Source: Persicitalea jodogahamensis (lineage in GTDB: Bacteria > Bacteroidota > Bacteroidia > Cytophagales > Spirosomataceae). From it: a DNA stretch of 64,000 bases. This document shows, piece after piece, positions 8,919 through 16,254 of this stretch. The translations under genes and the position numbers were made by a program. The number at the start of each line of letters is the position of its first letter. The first letter of the stretch is position 1. The DNA is taken from the NCBI RefSeq assembly GCF_014651615.1, contig NZ_BMXF01000005.1, positions 62,001 through 126,000 of the forward strand. The letters are read 5' to 3'. The notes beneath the pieces were generated by a model. It was not told the origin of the DNA, ran no database searches, and saw only the letters and a program-made list of their open reading frames with translations.

Positions 8919-9104
8919 ATGTTACCCGAAACCTCTACGTTACTCAAATCTATTTTCCTGGGTGTACTCATCTTCTCGGTAACTCTTCTGACGCGATACT
9001 GGACAGACATGGGTGACTGGAAAGGATACGTATTTGTATTTATAGGCTGCCTGTTGATTTATGCATGGGGCAGGTACATGAGCGGCACCGACCCCGATCT
9101 ATAA
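8919..9104 (+). CDS. Small two-helix membrane protein, unknown
   Basis: A 61-residue protein with two predicted membrane helices (about residues 9-25, IFLGVLIFSVTLLTRYW, and 36-51, YVFVFIGCLLIYAWG) joined by a short acidic loop, and a GTDPDL tail. I do not recognise a family, though compact two-helix proteins of this kind are common in Cytophagales. It lies between a phosphoesterase-gene remnant and the intact phosphoesterase, inside a 42-bp direct repeat, and has a hairpin just before its ATG. The start codon is the only sensible one. Confidence is moderate because the protein is short. Confidence 0.5.
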   Translation: MLPETSTLLKSIFLGVLIFSVTLLTRYWTDMGDWKGYVFVFIGCLLIYAWGRYMSGTDPDL

Positions 9105-9131
9105 TATTTAAACTTGTCGTTTCCAAACAAA

Positions 9132-10388
9132 CTACCCCCGCACCAATTCCAATATCGTAATCTCCGGCAGAATACCTACGCGCCCAGGATAGCCCAGGTA
9201 CCCAAAACCCCGGTTGACGTACAAATGCTGGTTTTCCTCTGTATAAAGTCCCGCCCATTGCTGGTAACGATACTGCACCGGACTCCACCTGAAACCGGGT
9301 AACTCCACGCCAAACTGCATTCCGTGGGTATGTCCCGCGAAGGCGAGGTCGATGTCTTTGAAGTTGGGCCGGACCTGCGCCTGCCAGTGGCTGGGATCAT
9401 GCGAAAGCAAGATTTTTACCGGGTAGTCTTCCGCCCCTTGGTACGCTTTGGCGAGGTCGCCGTATTTGGCGAAGCCGCCCGCGCCCCAGTTCTGAATACC
9501 GATCAGGCCGATTTCGGCCCCGTTCACGCGGATGGGCCGGTTTTCGTCGAGCATCAGGTTCCAGCCCATTTCCTTATGGGCGGCGGCGAGGTCTTCGAGG
9601 TTTTTGCGCTTGGCGGCGGGGTTCTCGAAGGGCTGATAGTCGCCGTAGTCGTGGTTGCCAAAGATCGAGTGAACGCCGAGCGGGGCCTTCACTTTGCTGA
9701 AAATATCAATGTAATCCTTCACCTCGTAGGCGCGATCATTGACCAGATCGCCCGTGAAAAAGGCAATGTCCGGTTTTTCTTTGAGCAGCATTTCCACGCC
9801 CCCTTTTACCGCCGTTTTATTGAAGAAACTACCCGAGTGAATGTCGGAAAGCTGCGCAATACGGATGCCGTCGAACTCTCTGGGCAAGTTTTTCAAAACT
9901 ACCTTCACCCGCCGAATCCGGTAGTCGTGCGCGCCCGAAAGGATGCCATAATCAAAAGTACCCAGCAAGCCACCACCCGCGATGAGGGCGGTCGTGGACA
10001 AAAATTCCGAACGCGGAATACGCCGGGCTGCCGGATCGGCGGGAGCCGGAGCCACCGAAGGGACAAATTGGCTGATAATCCACTGGAATAAACGGCGGAT
10101 ATCATCCACCAGCAGGAAAAGTACCGCAAACAACTTGGACAAGTAAGGGATCGCGATGCCCGCGAAGACGAAGTTGCGGACGGTCTTGCTAAAATAATCC
10201 GGCGGCATCAACTGCACGATGATGTAGGCGCCCAGCGTCAGAATGGAAAAACCCCAGTAAGCGCCCGTCACCCAACGCTGTGTGGTGGGAGTGGATGAGC
10301 GAATCAGGGTGCGGACGGCTTGCCAGACGTACCAGTCGATGGCGAAAAAAATGAAAGTAAGTATGATAAAGAAGAAAGAACGGTTCAT
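9132..10388 (-). CDS. Membrane-anchored calcineurin-like metallophosphoesterase (YkuE/YaeI type)
   Basis: A 418-residue protein. I start it at the ATG at 10388 (MNRSFFFIILTFIFF); the 26 codons further upstream are poor N-terminal sequence. The first about 150 residues form several membrane helices. After a twin-Arg-like linker (RRIPRSEF) comes the catalytic domain with all calcineurin-fold metal motifs: IAQLSDIHSGS, FFTGDLVND, GNHDYG, LLSHDP and FAGHTHGMQ. Family members hydrolyse phosphodiester or pyrophosphate bonds on phospholipid or lipid A intermediates, and the active site should face the periplasm. The gene is monocistronic, with its 3' end duplicated at 8774-8815. Exact substrate is not deducible. 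Confidence 0.88.
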   Translation of the reverse strand: MNRSFFFIILTFIFFAIDWYVWQAVRTLIRSSTPTTQRWVTGAYWGFSILTLGAYIIVQLMPPDYFSKTVRNFVFAGIAIPYLSKLFAVLFLLVDDIRRLFQWIISQFVPSVAPAPADPAARRIPRSEFLSTTALIAGGGLLGTFDYGILSGAHDYRIRRVKVVLKNLPREFDGIRIAQLSDIHSGSFFNKTAVKGGVEMLLKEKPDIAFFTGDLVNDRAYEVKDYIDIFSKVKAPLGVHSIFGNHDYGDYQPFENPAAKRKNLEDLAAAHKEMGWNLMLDENRPIRVNGAEIGLIGIQNWGAGGFAKYGDLAKAYQGAEDYPVKILLSHDPSHWQAQVRPNFKDIDLAFAGHTHGMQFGVELPGFRWSPVQYRYQQWAGLYTEENQHLYVNRGFGYLGYPGRVGILPEITILELVRG

Positions 10389-10511
10389 CGGATTGAAAAA
10401 GAGTAGATAGGCGCACCGGAATTTCGGCACGTTGCTATAAACGCCGGAATGGTTTTTCTTGTTCAATCCCTAAACAAGCCAATTTCAAACGGCCTTAGAA
10501 CCGGATAGAAG

Positions 10512-10542
10512 TTGACTGATCGCCCGTAAACGGGTAGTTTCG
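10512..10542 (+). promoter_or_regulatory. Candidate Bacteroidota-type promoter
   Basis: TTG (10512-10514, within TTGAC) lies 20 nt before TAGTTTCG (10535-10542), one base away from the Bacteroidota -7 consensus TAnnTTTG. Spacing fits the -33/-7 arrangement. Transcription would start about 17 nt before the ATG of the 73-residue protein gene. Confidence 0.4.
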
Positions 10543-10565
10543 TTTTTATCAAACCAATAGAAGAC

Positions 10566-10787
10566 ATGCCTACTTTCGATTTTAAACGCTACCACATCCG
10601 CTCCATCAACGCCGCCTCCGGCGAGGAACGCGCAGCCATCAATCAGGAGTTGAAGGACCTGTATGCTTCACTTTCGGAGGCAGACCAGAAAGATTTTAAC
10701 GAGCAATTGCAGCAATTCCTGGCTAAGGAAAGGGCGCGATTGAAAAGCGACCTCGAATCCGTGAAAGGGATGGGTGGGGCGAATTAA
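10566..10787 (+). CDS. Small charged helical protein, unknown
   Basis: A 73-residue soluble protein, MPTFDFKRYHIRSI at the start and then almost entirely charged amphipathic helix (GEERAAINQELKDLYASL, SEADQKDFNEQLQQF, AKERARLKSDLESV). No signal peptide or membrane segment is visible. I do not recognise a named family; the profile suggests a helical hairpin that binds a partner protein. It has a clear ATG and a plausible promoter 24 nt upstream. It converges on the DUF1573 gene, with a palindromic terminator between them. Confidence 0.6.
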   Translation: MPTFDFKRYHIRSINAASGEERAAINQELKDLYASLSEADQKDFNEQLQQFLAKERARLKSDLESVKGMGGAN

Positions 10788-10791
10788 AAAA

Positions 10792-10813
10792 GCCGCTGGA
10801 ATATTCCAGCGGC
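10792..10813 (-). terminator. Terminator between convergent small genes
   Basis: A perfect 22-bp palindrome made of GCCGCTGGAAT and its reverse complement. On the minus strand it is followed by a U-run (A-run at 10786-10791), so it works best as the terminator of the DUF1573 gene at 10844-11239. On the plus strand there is no T-run. Confidence 0.75.
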
Positions 10814-10843
10814 CCGGCGCGCTTTCATGGCTAATGGATACGC

Positions 10844-11239
10844 TTATTTGGTGGGTTTGTCCGCTTTGGTCACTTCTCCCTGAAACCGCAGCATGGTGAG
10901 CCCCTCGGCAGCGTTGGACTCTACCGTGACGGACTTGGTGAATGGCCCAATGGCGGCGGCGTTGTAAGTGGCTTTGATGATGCCGCTTTGGTTGGGCATG
11001 ATTGGCTCCTTAGGGTACTCGACGCCCGTGCAGCCGCACGATCCGGTGGCTTTGCTGACAATCAGAGGTTCACCACCCGTGTTGGTAAAATTGAATTGAA
11101 CGGTCACGGGCTTATTCTGCGCGATTTTGCCAAAGTCGTGGTCGGTTTCGGTCCATTTGAAGGAAGCCATGGTTCCGGCAACGACGACCGTTGCTACGCA
11201 GAGAGCAATCAGAGTAAAGAAGAGGTTTTGGGTTTTCAT
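10844..11239 (-). CDS. DUF1573 domain secreted protein
   Basis: A 131-residue protein with an N-terminal signal peptide (MKTQNLFFTLIALCVATVVVAGTMA) followed by a single DUF1573 Ig-like beta-sandwich. The hallmark features are HDFGKIAQNKPVTVQFNFTNTGGEPLIVSKATGSCGCT and a closing TVESNA...LRFQGEV region (quoted here in parts). The SCGCT motif with paired cysteines is typical. Such proteins are abundant in Bacteroidota and exported; their role is unknown, possibly as an adaptor or envelope-binding module. The gene is single, ends at a strong terminator, and is divergent from the sensor kinase at 11459. Confidence 0.85.
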   Translation of the reverse strand: MKTQNLFFTLIALCVATVVVAGTMASFKWTETDHDFGKIAQNKPVTVQFNFTNTGGEPLIVSKATGSCGCTGVEYPKEPIMPNQSGIIKATYNAAAIGPFTKSVTVESNAAEGLTMLRFQGEVTKADKPTK

Positions 11240-11458
11240 GGTACTTTTGGTTTTGGGTGAAAGGATTAATAAAATGAATTGCCCAAAAGTAGATTTCCTC
11301 CTCCTGATCCTGTGTTAACGAATCGCTAACAATTGTTAATAGGCTGTTAACAAGCCTGATTCTGCCTGAGATGTGTTAGTTTTGAGCTGATTTTGATCCT
11401 ACATAGCTTGGAATCAATCGTATTCTCAACTGTCCATTTTTAATTTTCAACTAGATAA

Positions 11459-12703
11459 TTGTCCCGAAGACTCATACGCTGGCTGGTATTGCTTTCCGCT
11501 CTTTCGATTGTCGGCGTACTGGTCATGCAGATGTACTGGGTGAACCGTACGCTCGACCTGCGCAAACGGCAGTTCAATCAGCGCGCCCACGTGGCCTTGC
11601 AGGAAGTGGCCGAACGCCTGACGCAGTTCAACGGTGTGATGCAAAGCGTCAACCCCGTCGATCAGCTCTCGCCGGACTATTTCCTGGTCAACACCAACGC
11701 CACGACGCAGCCGGAAGTACTGGAGCAGTTTATTCGCGAGTCTTTCCAGAAGCACGACCTCATTACCGACTTCGAGGTAGGTATTTACGACTGCACCACC
11801 GACCGGATGCGCTACGGGATGCTGCTCAGCACCCGCAACGACGATAAAGTACCCACCGCCACCGCCGACTGGGTCAAGACGGACAAGTACCCCTATTACT
11901 TCGGCATCCGCTTCCCCGAACAGGAAAACTACCTCGCGGGCGATCTTGGCGGCTGGATCTGGTCGTCGGTGCTGGTGCTTATTGCGGTGAGTTTCTTTTC
12001 TTACGCCCTATTTGTGATTTTGCGGCAAAAACAGCTTTCGGAAGTGCAGCGGGATTTTATCAATAATATGACCCACGAACTTCAGACGCCCATCAGCACG
12101 ATCCGAATCGCCGCCGATGTCCTCAAAAACCCCAAGATTGCTACCCAGCCCGAGCGTCACAGCCGCTATGTTCGCATCGTGGAGGAGGAAATTCTGCGCT
12201 TGCAGCGACAGGTCGAAATGGTGCTGAACATGGCCAAAGCTGAGCGTAACAAACTGGCCCTGGAACTGGAATGGCTGGATGCCCACGACTTAATAACTAC
12301 CATTGCCCGCCCTTATGAGGATCGCATTTCTCTTGATTTGAAAGCCACCTCGCCGTACATCATGGCGGATCGGCTGCATTTCGGCAATCTTGTCAATAAC
12401 CTAATTGACAATGCATTGAAGTACTCCCCCAAAAATCCCGAAGTGAGCGTAAGTACCTTTGACGAAGGAAAGAATATCGTGCTTTCGATCAGGGATCAGG
12501 GTATCGGCATCGCGCCGGAACAGCAAAAAAAGATTTTTGAAAAATTCTACCGGGTATCGGAAGGCAATGTGCACAATGTCAAAGGCTTTGGGATAGGCCT
12601 CAGCTACGTCCGACAAATCGTGAAAGCCCACCGCTGGAAGCTGCGCCTGAACAGTACGCCGGGAAAAGGCAGCGAGTTTCTGGTAGTTATCCCCAAAAAA
12701 TAG
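11459..12703 (+). CDS. Sensor histidine kinase, orphan
   Basis: A 414-residue kinase with a periplasmic sensor (about 35-160) between two membrane helices (LIRWLVLLSALSIVGVLVM and WIWSSVLVLIAVSFFSYALF). Then come a HisKA dimerisation domain with phospho-acceptor NMTHELQTPIST and a HATPase domain: N-box NLIDNALKYSP, G1 RDQGIGIAP, F-box KIFEKFYRV, G2 GFGIGLSYV. The first codon must be TTG (11459) because TAA directly precedes it in frame and the first ATG lies inside the first membrane helix. No response regulator is adjacent, unlike the usual kinase-regulator pair. The next gene, a nitrilase-family enzyme, begins about 27 nt later. Signal unknown. Confidence 0.9.
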   Translation: MSRRLIRWLVLLSALSIVGVLVMQMYWVNRTLDLRKRQFNQRAHVALQEVAERLTQFNGVMQSVNPVDQLSPDYFLVNTNATTQPEVLEQFIRESFQKHDLITDFEVGIYDCTTDRMRYGMLLSTRNDDKVPTATADWVKTDKYPYYFGIRFPEQENYLAGDLGGWIWSSVLVLIAVSFFSYALFVILRQKQLSEVQRDFINNMTHELQTPISTIRIAADVLKNPKIATQPERHSRYVRIVEEEILRLQRQVEMVLNMAKAERNKLALELEWLDAHDLITTIARPYEDRISLDLKATSPYIMADRLHFGNLVNNLIDNALKYSPKNPEVSVSTFDEGKNIVLSIRDQGIGIAPEQQKKIFEKFYRVSEGNVHNVKGFGIGLSYVRQIVKAHRWKLRLNSTPGKGSEFLVVIPKK

Positions 12704-12730
12704 GCAATGCATTGATCTTAACTTAACCGT

Positions 12731-13564
12731 CTGACTACCATCGAAACAGTTACCAGTTCATCAGACTCCGGCCTGCAAGTCGCGCTCATTCAAGCCGATT
12801 TGGTTTGGGAAGACATTACGGCCAATCTGGCCATGCTGGAAGAGCAAATCGCCGCTCTGCCCGAGCCAGCGGACGTCATTGTCCTGCCCGAAATGTTCTC
12901 GACGGGGTTCAGCATGAATGCCTCCGTTTTGGCCGAAGCCATGAATATCACTACGACGCGCTGGTTGAAAATGATGGCTGCGCAAACCCAGGCGCTGGTC
13001 ATCGGCAGTTTTCAGGTGAAGGAAGATGGGAACTTCTTCAATCGTCTGCTCTGTGTTCGTCCCGAGGGTACTTATGAGATTTATGACAAACGGCACCTTT
13101 TCCGCTTCGGCGCTGAACACGAAACGTTCACGGCCGGAAATGAGCAGCTGGTCGTGAATTGGAAAGGCTGGCGCATCTGTCCGCTGATCTGCTACGACCT
13201 GCGCTTTCCGGTCTGGAGTCGACAGGATAGTAAAAATCCCTACGATCTGTTGCTTTACGTGGCCAACTGGCCCGCCGCGCGCGCCTACGCCTGGGATACG
13301 CTGCTACGGGCGCGGGCCATCGAAAATCTAAGCTACGTACTTGGGGTAAATCGAGTAGGCAGAGACGGAAACGGCATCGAGTACTCAGGAGGTTCGCTGG
13401 CGGTTGACTTTCTGGGAGAAGTTATTACCGATTTGGGTGAGGCAGAGGGCGCAAAAGTCGTGCGGCTGTCAAAAGTACCACTCGAAAAGTACCGCAAATC
13501 ATTCCCAGCGCTGCTGGACGCGGATGACTTTTTAATTACTACTCAATTACCTTCGGCACCTTAA
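12731..13564 (+). CDS. Carbon-nitrogen hydrolase, omega-amidase (YafV/Nit2) type
   Basis: About 277 residues of the nitrilase fold with the full Glu-Lys-Cys triad: E54 in VIVLPEMFSTGFS, K120 in YDKRHLF, C154 in CPLICYDLRFP. The set of motifs matches omega-amidases, which hydrolyse alpha-ketoglutaramate or alpha-ketosuccinamate. The N-terminal strand LQVALIQADLVWED is conserved, so translation must start before 12773. Yet no ATG, GTG or TTG exists between the in-frame stop at 12719 and that strand. The CTG at 12731 (CTG ACT ACC) is the best candidate. If only TTG 12800 were used, the first strand would be missing. The 3' end overlaps gatC on the other strand by 26 nt. Confidence 0.85.
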   Translation: MTTIETVTSSSDSGLQVALIQADLVWEDITANLAMLEEQIAALPEPADVIVLPEMFSTGFSMNASVLAEAMNITTTRWLKMMAAQTQALVIGSFQVKEDGNFFNRLLCVRPEGTYEIYDKRHLFRFGAEHETFTAGNEQLVVNWKGWRICPLICYDLRFPVWSRQDSKNPYDLLLYVANWPAARAYAWDTLLRARAIENLSYVLGVNRVGRDGNGIEYSGGSLAVDFLGEVITDLGEAEGAKVVRLSKVPLEKYRKSFPALLDADDFLITTQLPSAP

Positions 13565-13826
13565 TGTAGGTTTCATCGTGGCTGGGGGCATTGCCAAGGC
13601 CATCCTCGCGGGAAAGTGCATTCTTAGCCACGTCTTCGCGCCAGTTGTTGACCTCGTCGGTCATGTGGGTGAGTGGTTCTACGCCCTCGGTGTCCACTTC
13701 ATCAAGCTGTTCCATCCAGGTCAGCACGCTTTCCATGCTAGCCAGCAGAGCGGCTTCTTCTTCGGGTTTTACCTCCAGACGCGCCAGGTGAGCGACTTTA
13801 TGTAATGCTTCTCGGTCTATTTTCAT
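13539..13826 (-). CDS. gatC: Asp-tRNA(Asn)/Glu-tRNA(Gln) amidotransferase subunit C
   Basis: A 95-residue GatC, the small stabilising subunit of the GatCAB complex that converts Glu-tRNA(Gln) or Asp-tRNA(Asn) to the amidated form. The N-terminus (IDREALHKVAHLARLEVKPEE), the following helical part and the C-terminal belt with PLTHMTDEVNNWREDVA and NAPSHDETYIKVPKVIE are all standard. gatA and gatB are not next to it, as is usual in this phylum. The tail overlaps the convergent nitrilase gene by 26 nt, so there is no room for a separate terminator. It is divergent from the LpxH-like gene at 13995. Confidence 0.93.
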   Translation of the reverse strand: MKIDREALHKVAHLARLEVKPEEEAALLASMESVLTWMEQLDEVDTEGVEPLTHMTDEVNNWREDVAKNALSREDGLGNAPSHDETYIKVPKVIE

Positions 13827-13994
13827 TGGGGCAGTGGCACAGTGTGCGGCAAAGCTAAGAAAAGTTCTCTACCTGCTCAAAAGAGCTACCATGTTAACTT
13901 ACTGTTAACCATAACCATTTTTGAATTAGTATACTTCATATACATTTCATAAGGTATTAATAATCAGTTAACGTATAGGGAGGTACTTTGTATT

Positions 13995-14873
13995 ATGAAA
14001 ATACAAACGGAGTTCCGCACCATTGTCATCTCCGACCTGCACCTCGGCACGAGTGGATCTAAGGCGAAGGAGGTCGCCAATTTCCTCAAATCTTACCGGT
14101 GTAAGAAACTGATTCTCAATGGGGACATTATCGATGGCTGGCAGCTGAAAAAGTACGGGTCGTGGAAGCGCAAGCATACGGCTTTTTTCAAAACCATGCT
14201 CAAAATGATGGACGATCACCACACCCGGGTCATCTATCTGCGTGGCAATCACGATGATTTTCTGGATCAAATTATGCCGCTACGGCTGGGCAAGCAATTT
14301 CAGATCAGGAAAGACTACATCCTCAAATCGGGCAGCAAGCGGTTTTACATCACCCACGGCGATGTCTTCGACTCCGTGACCTCCGGCTTCAAGTGGCTCG
14401 CCTACCTGGGCGACGTGGGTTATACTTTCCTGCTATGGCTCAACAAACTCTACAATGGCTACCGCGCCTCCCGCGGACGGCCTTACTACTCGCTTTCGCA
14501 GAAGATCAAGCAGCGGGTCAAGATGGCGGTCAACTATGTGTCGGACTTCGAAGAAAAACTGACGGAGCTTGCCCGCTCGCGTGACTGCGACGGTATCATC
14601 TGCGGACACATCCACCAACCCGCGATCCGGGAGATTGACGGCATCACCTACATGAATTCGGGCGACTGGGTGGAATCCCTGAGCGCGCTGGTGGAGGACT
14701 TTGAGGGTAACTGGAGCCTGCTGTACTACAACGAGTCGAAGCATGACGATACCAACGACAAGGATGAAGAAGCCATGGTGTCCAATTTCTTTGGGCGCAG
14801 GGAAAGGATCGCCGCTTACTCGGCTACAAATAACCCGGATTTGGGCAGTGGCGAAATCAGAAAGATAAACTAA
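13995..14873 (+). CDS. UDP-2,3-diacylglucosamine diphosphatase-like metallophosphoesterase
   Basis: A 292-residue soluble phosphoesterase with the LpxH-like motif set: VISDLHLGT, LILNGDIIDGW, YLRGNHDD, YITHGDVFD and GIICGHIHQPA. Related proteins cleave UDP-2,3-diacylglucosamine in lipid A synthesis, but many Bacteroidota carry several paralogues with uncharacterised substrates, so the exact reaction is uncertain. The last 35 residues are acidic and then basic (HDDTNDKDEEA, FFGRRERIAAY) and probably disordered. The start ATG is unambiguous. It is followed after 3 nt by a glycosyltransferase gene, a pairing that points to envelope glycolipid metabolism. Confidence 0.85.
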   Translation: MKIQTEFRTIVISDLHLGTSGSKAKEVANFLKSYRCKKLILNGDIIDGWQLKKYGSWKRKHTAFFKTMLKMMDDHHTRVIYLRGNHDDFLDQIMPLRLGKQFQIRKDYILKSGSKRFYITHGDVFDSVTSGFKWLAYLGDVGYTFLLWLNKLYNGYRASRGRPYYSLSQKIKQRVKMAVNYVSDFEEKLTELARSRDCDGIICGHIHQPAIREIDGITYMNSGDWVESLSALVEDFEGNWSLLYYNESKHDDTNDKDEEAMVSNFFGRRERIAAYSATNNPDLGSGEIRKIN

Positions 14874-14876
14874 GCC

Positions 14877-16013
14877 ATGCGCGTCGTATTCATCATTCAG
14901 GGCGAAGGCCGCGGCCACCTCACGCAGGCTATTTCGCTGAGCCAGATTCTTCGCCGCGCCGGACACCGGGTGGCGGCAGTGCTGGTAGGGCAGGCCGAAG
15001 GACGCGAAATTCCCGCGTTTTTCAGCGAGCAGATTCACGCCCCGATTCACCCTTTCCTGAGCCCTAACCTTATTTATGATAACAACAGGGGCAGTATCGA
15101 CATTGGGCGAACGATCCGGACCCATTTGCTGCGAAGCAAAAAATATACCGCCAGCCTGCGAATTATTCACACCTGCGTGCAGGAATCACAGCCCGACCTG
15201 ATCTTAAATTTCTACGAAGTGCTGGGTGGTTTGTATAAAATCACGCACCGGAATGCTGCGCCAATGGTCTGTGTGGCGCATCAGTACCTTCTGCTGCATC
15301 CGCAGTTTCCCTTCCCCAAAAACAGTTGGCTGGATCGCCAGATTGTCAACTTCAATACCCGGCTGACCGCACTGGGCGCCAGCCGTAAACTTGCCCTGTC
15401 GTTCCGACGCTTCCCGGAAACAGAGACCGCCCATGGGCTGACGATCGTGCCACCCTTGCTGCGGCGCGAGATTCGGGAACTACAGCCCGTGACCCAAGAT
15501 TTTGCCCTGGTCTACATGACCCACCCCTGCCTGAGCCGGCAGATCATCGACTGGCACGAGAAGTACCCCGGCCTGCCGCTGCATTGCTTTTGGGATAATC
15601 CCGAAGCCCCCGAAGTGCTGCGCGTGGACGACACGCTGACCTTTCACCGTCTGAACGGGCCAAAGTACCTGCATATGATGGAAACCTGCCGGGCGTTGGT
15701 CACTACGGCGGGCTTTGAGTCGGTTTGTGAGGCCATGTACCTGGGAAAGCCCGTACTGATGGTGCCCGTACCGAAGCACTTCGAGCAAGCCTGCAATGCC
15801 ATTGACGGCGTTCTTTCCGGAGCAGGCGCCTCCGCCCGTACTTTCGACCTGTCGGTGCTAACCGATTTTCTGCCCTATTTCCAAAGCCCGCAACAGGAAT
15901 TCAAAACCTGGTGTCATGAAACGGACTGGCTTTTTGTGAAGCATCTGGAAGCAGTGGTGAATGAGGCAGAGCAGAAAATATCGGCACCGATGGGCGAACT
16001 GGCTTTCTCATAG
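14877..16013 (+). CDS. GT28/MurG-like glycosyltransferase family protein
   Basis: A 378-residue GT-B fold protein. The N-terminus MRVVFIIQGEGRGHLTQAISLSQILRRAGH is the typical donor-side opening of MurG/UGT-like enzymes (given here only to show the GEGRGH loop). The C-terminal half has the acceptor/donor signature TTAGFESVCEAMYLGKPVLMVP and later HFEQACNA. It has no signal peptide or membrane helix. It starts 3 nt after the LpxH-like phosphoesterase, so the two are co-transcribed. It could glycosylate a lipid or surface carrier; the sugar cannot be told from sequence. Confidence 0.8.
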   Translation: MRVVFIIQGEGRGHLTQAISLSQILRRAGHRVAAVLVGQAEGREIPAFFSEQIHAPIHPFLSPNLIYDNNRGSIDIGRTIRTHLLRSKKYTASLRIIHTCVQESQPDLILNFYEVLGGLYKITHRNAAPMVCVAHQYLLLHPQFPFPKNSWLDRQIVNFNTRLTALGASRKLALSFRRFPETETAHGLTIVPPLLRREIRELQPVTQDFALVYMTHPCLSRQIIDWHEKYPGLPLHCFWDNPEAPEVLRVDDTLTFHRLNGPKYLHMMETCRALVTTAGFESVCEAMYLGKPVLMVPVPKHFEQACNAIDGVLSGAGASARTFDLSVLTDFLPYFQSPQQEFKTWCHETDWLFVKHLEAVVNEAEQKISAPMGELAFS

Positions 16014-16254
16014 AAAAGGCCGAAAGTCAACTCTGTTGCGGTAATGCCGGGAACCTTCGGCGCGGATCTGAACAGATTTAATATTTTTGTCCCATCCCCT
16101 CCGAACTTTAACACTTTTCGTGTAGTTTAGTGGATATCAAACCGTATTCAATGGTTTGATTAAGGACTGACTACCAAATTTGGGGGGCAAAGCAACTTGA
16201 TTATCAGGCCATATTTACCCTCCGCACACTCCAACATTCACTCATTGACACCCT

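Noticed and set aside
14433-15170. A 245-codon minus-strand frame across the phosphoesterase/glycosyltransferase junction
   Set aside because: It is antisense to two clear genes and spans their boundary, with no recognisable domain.
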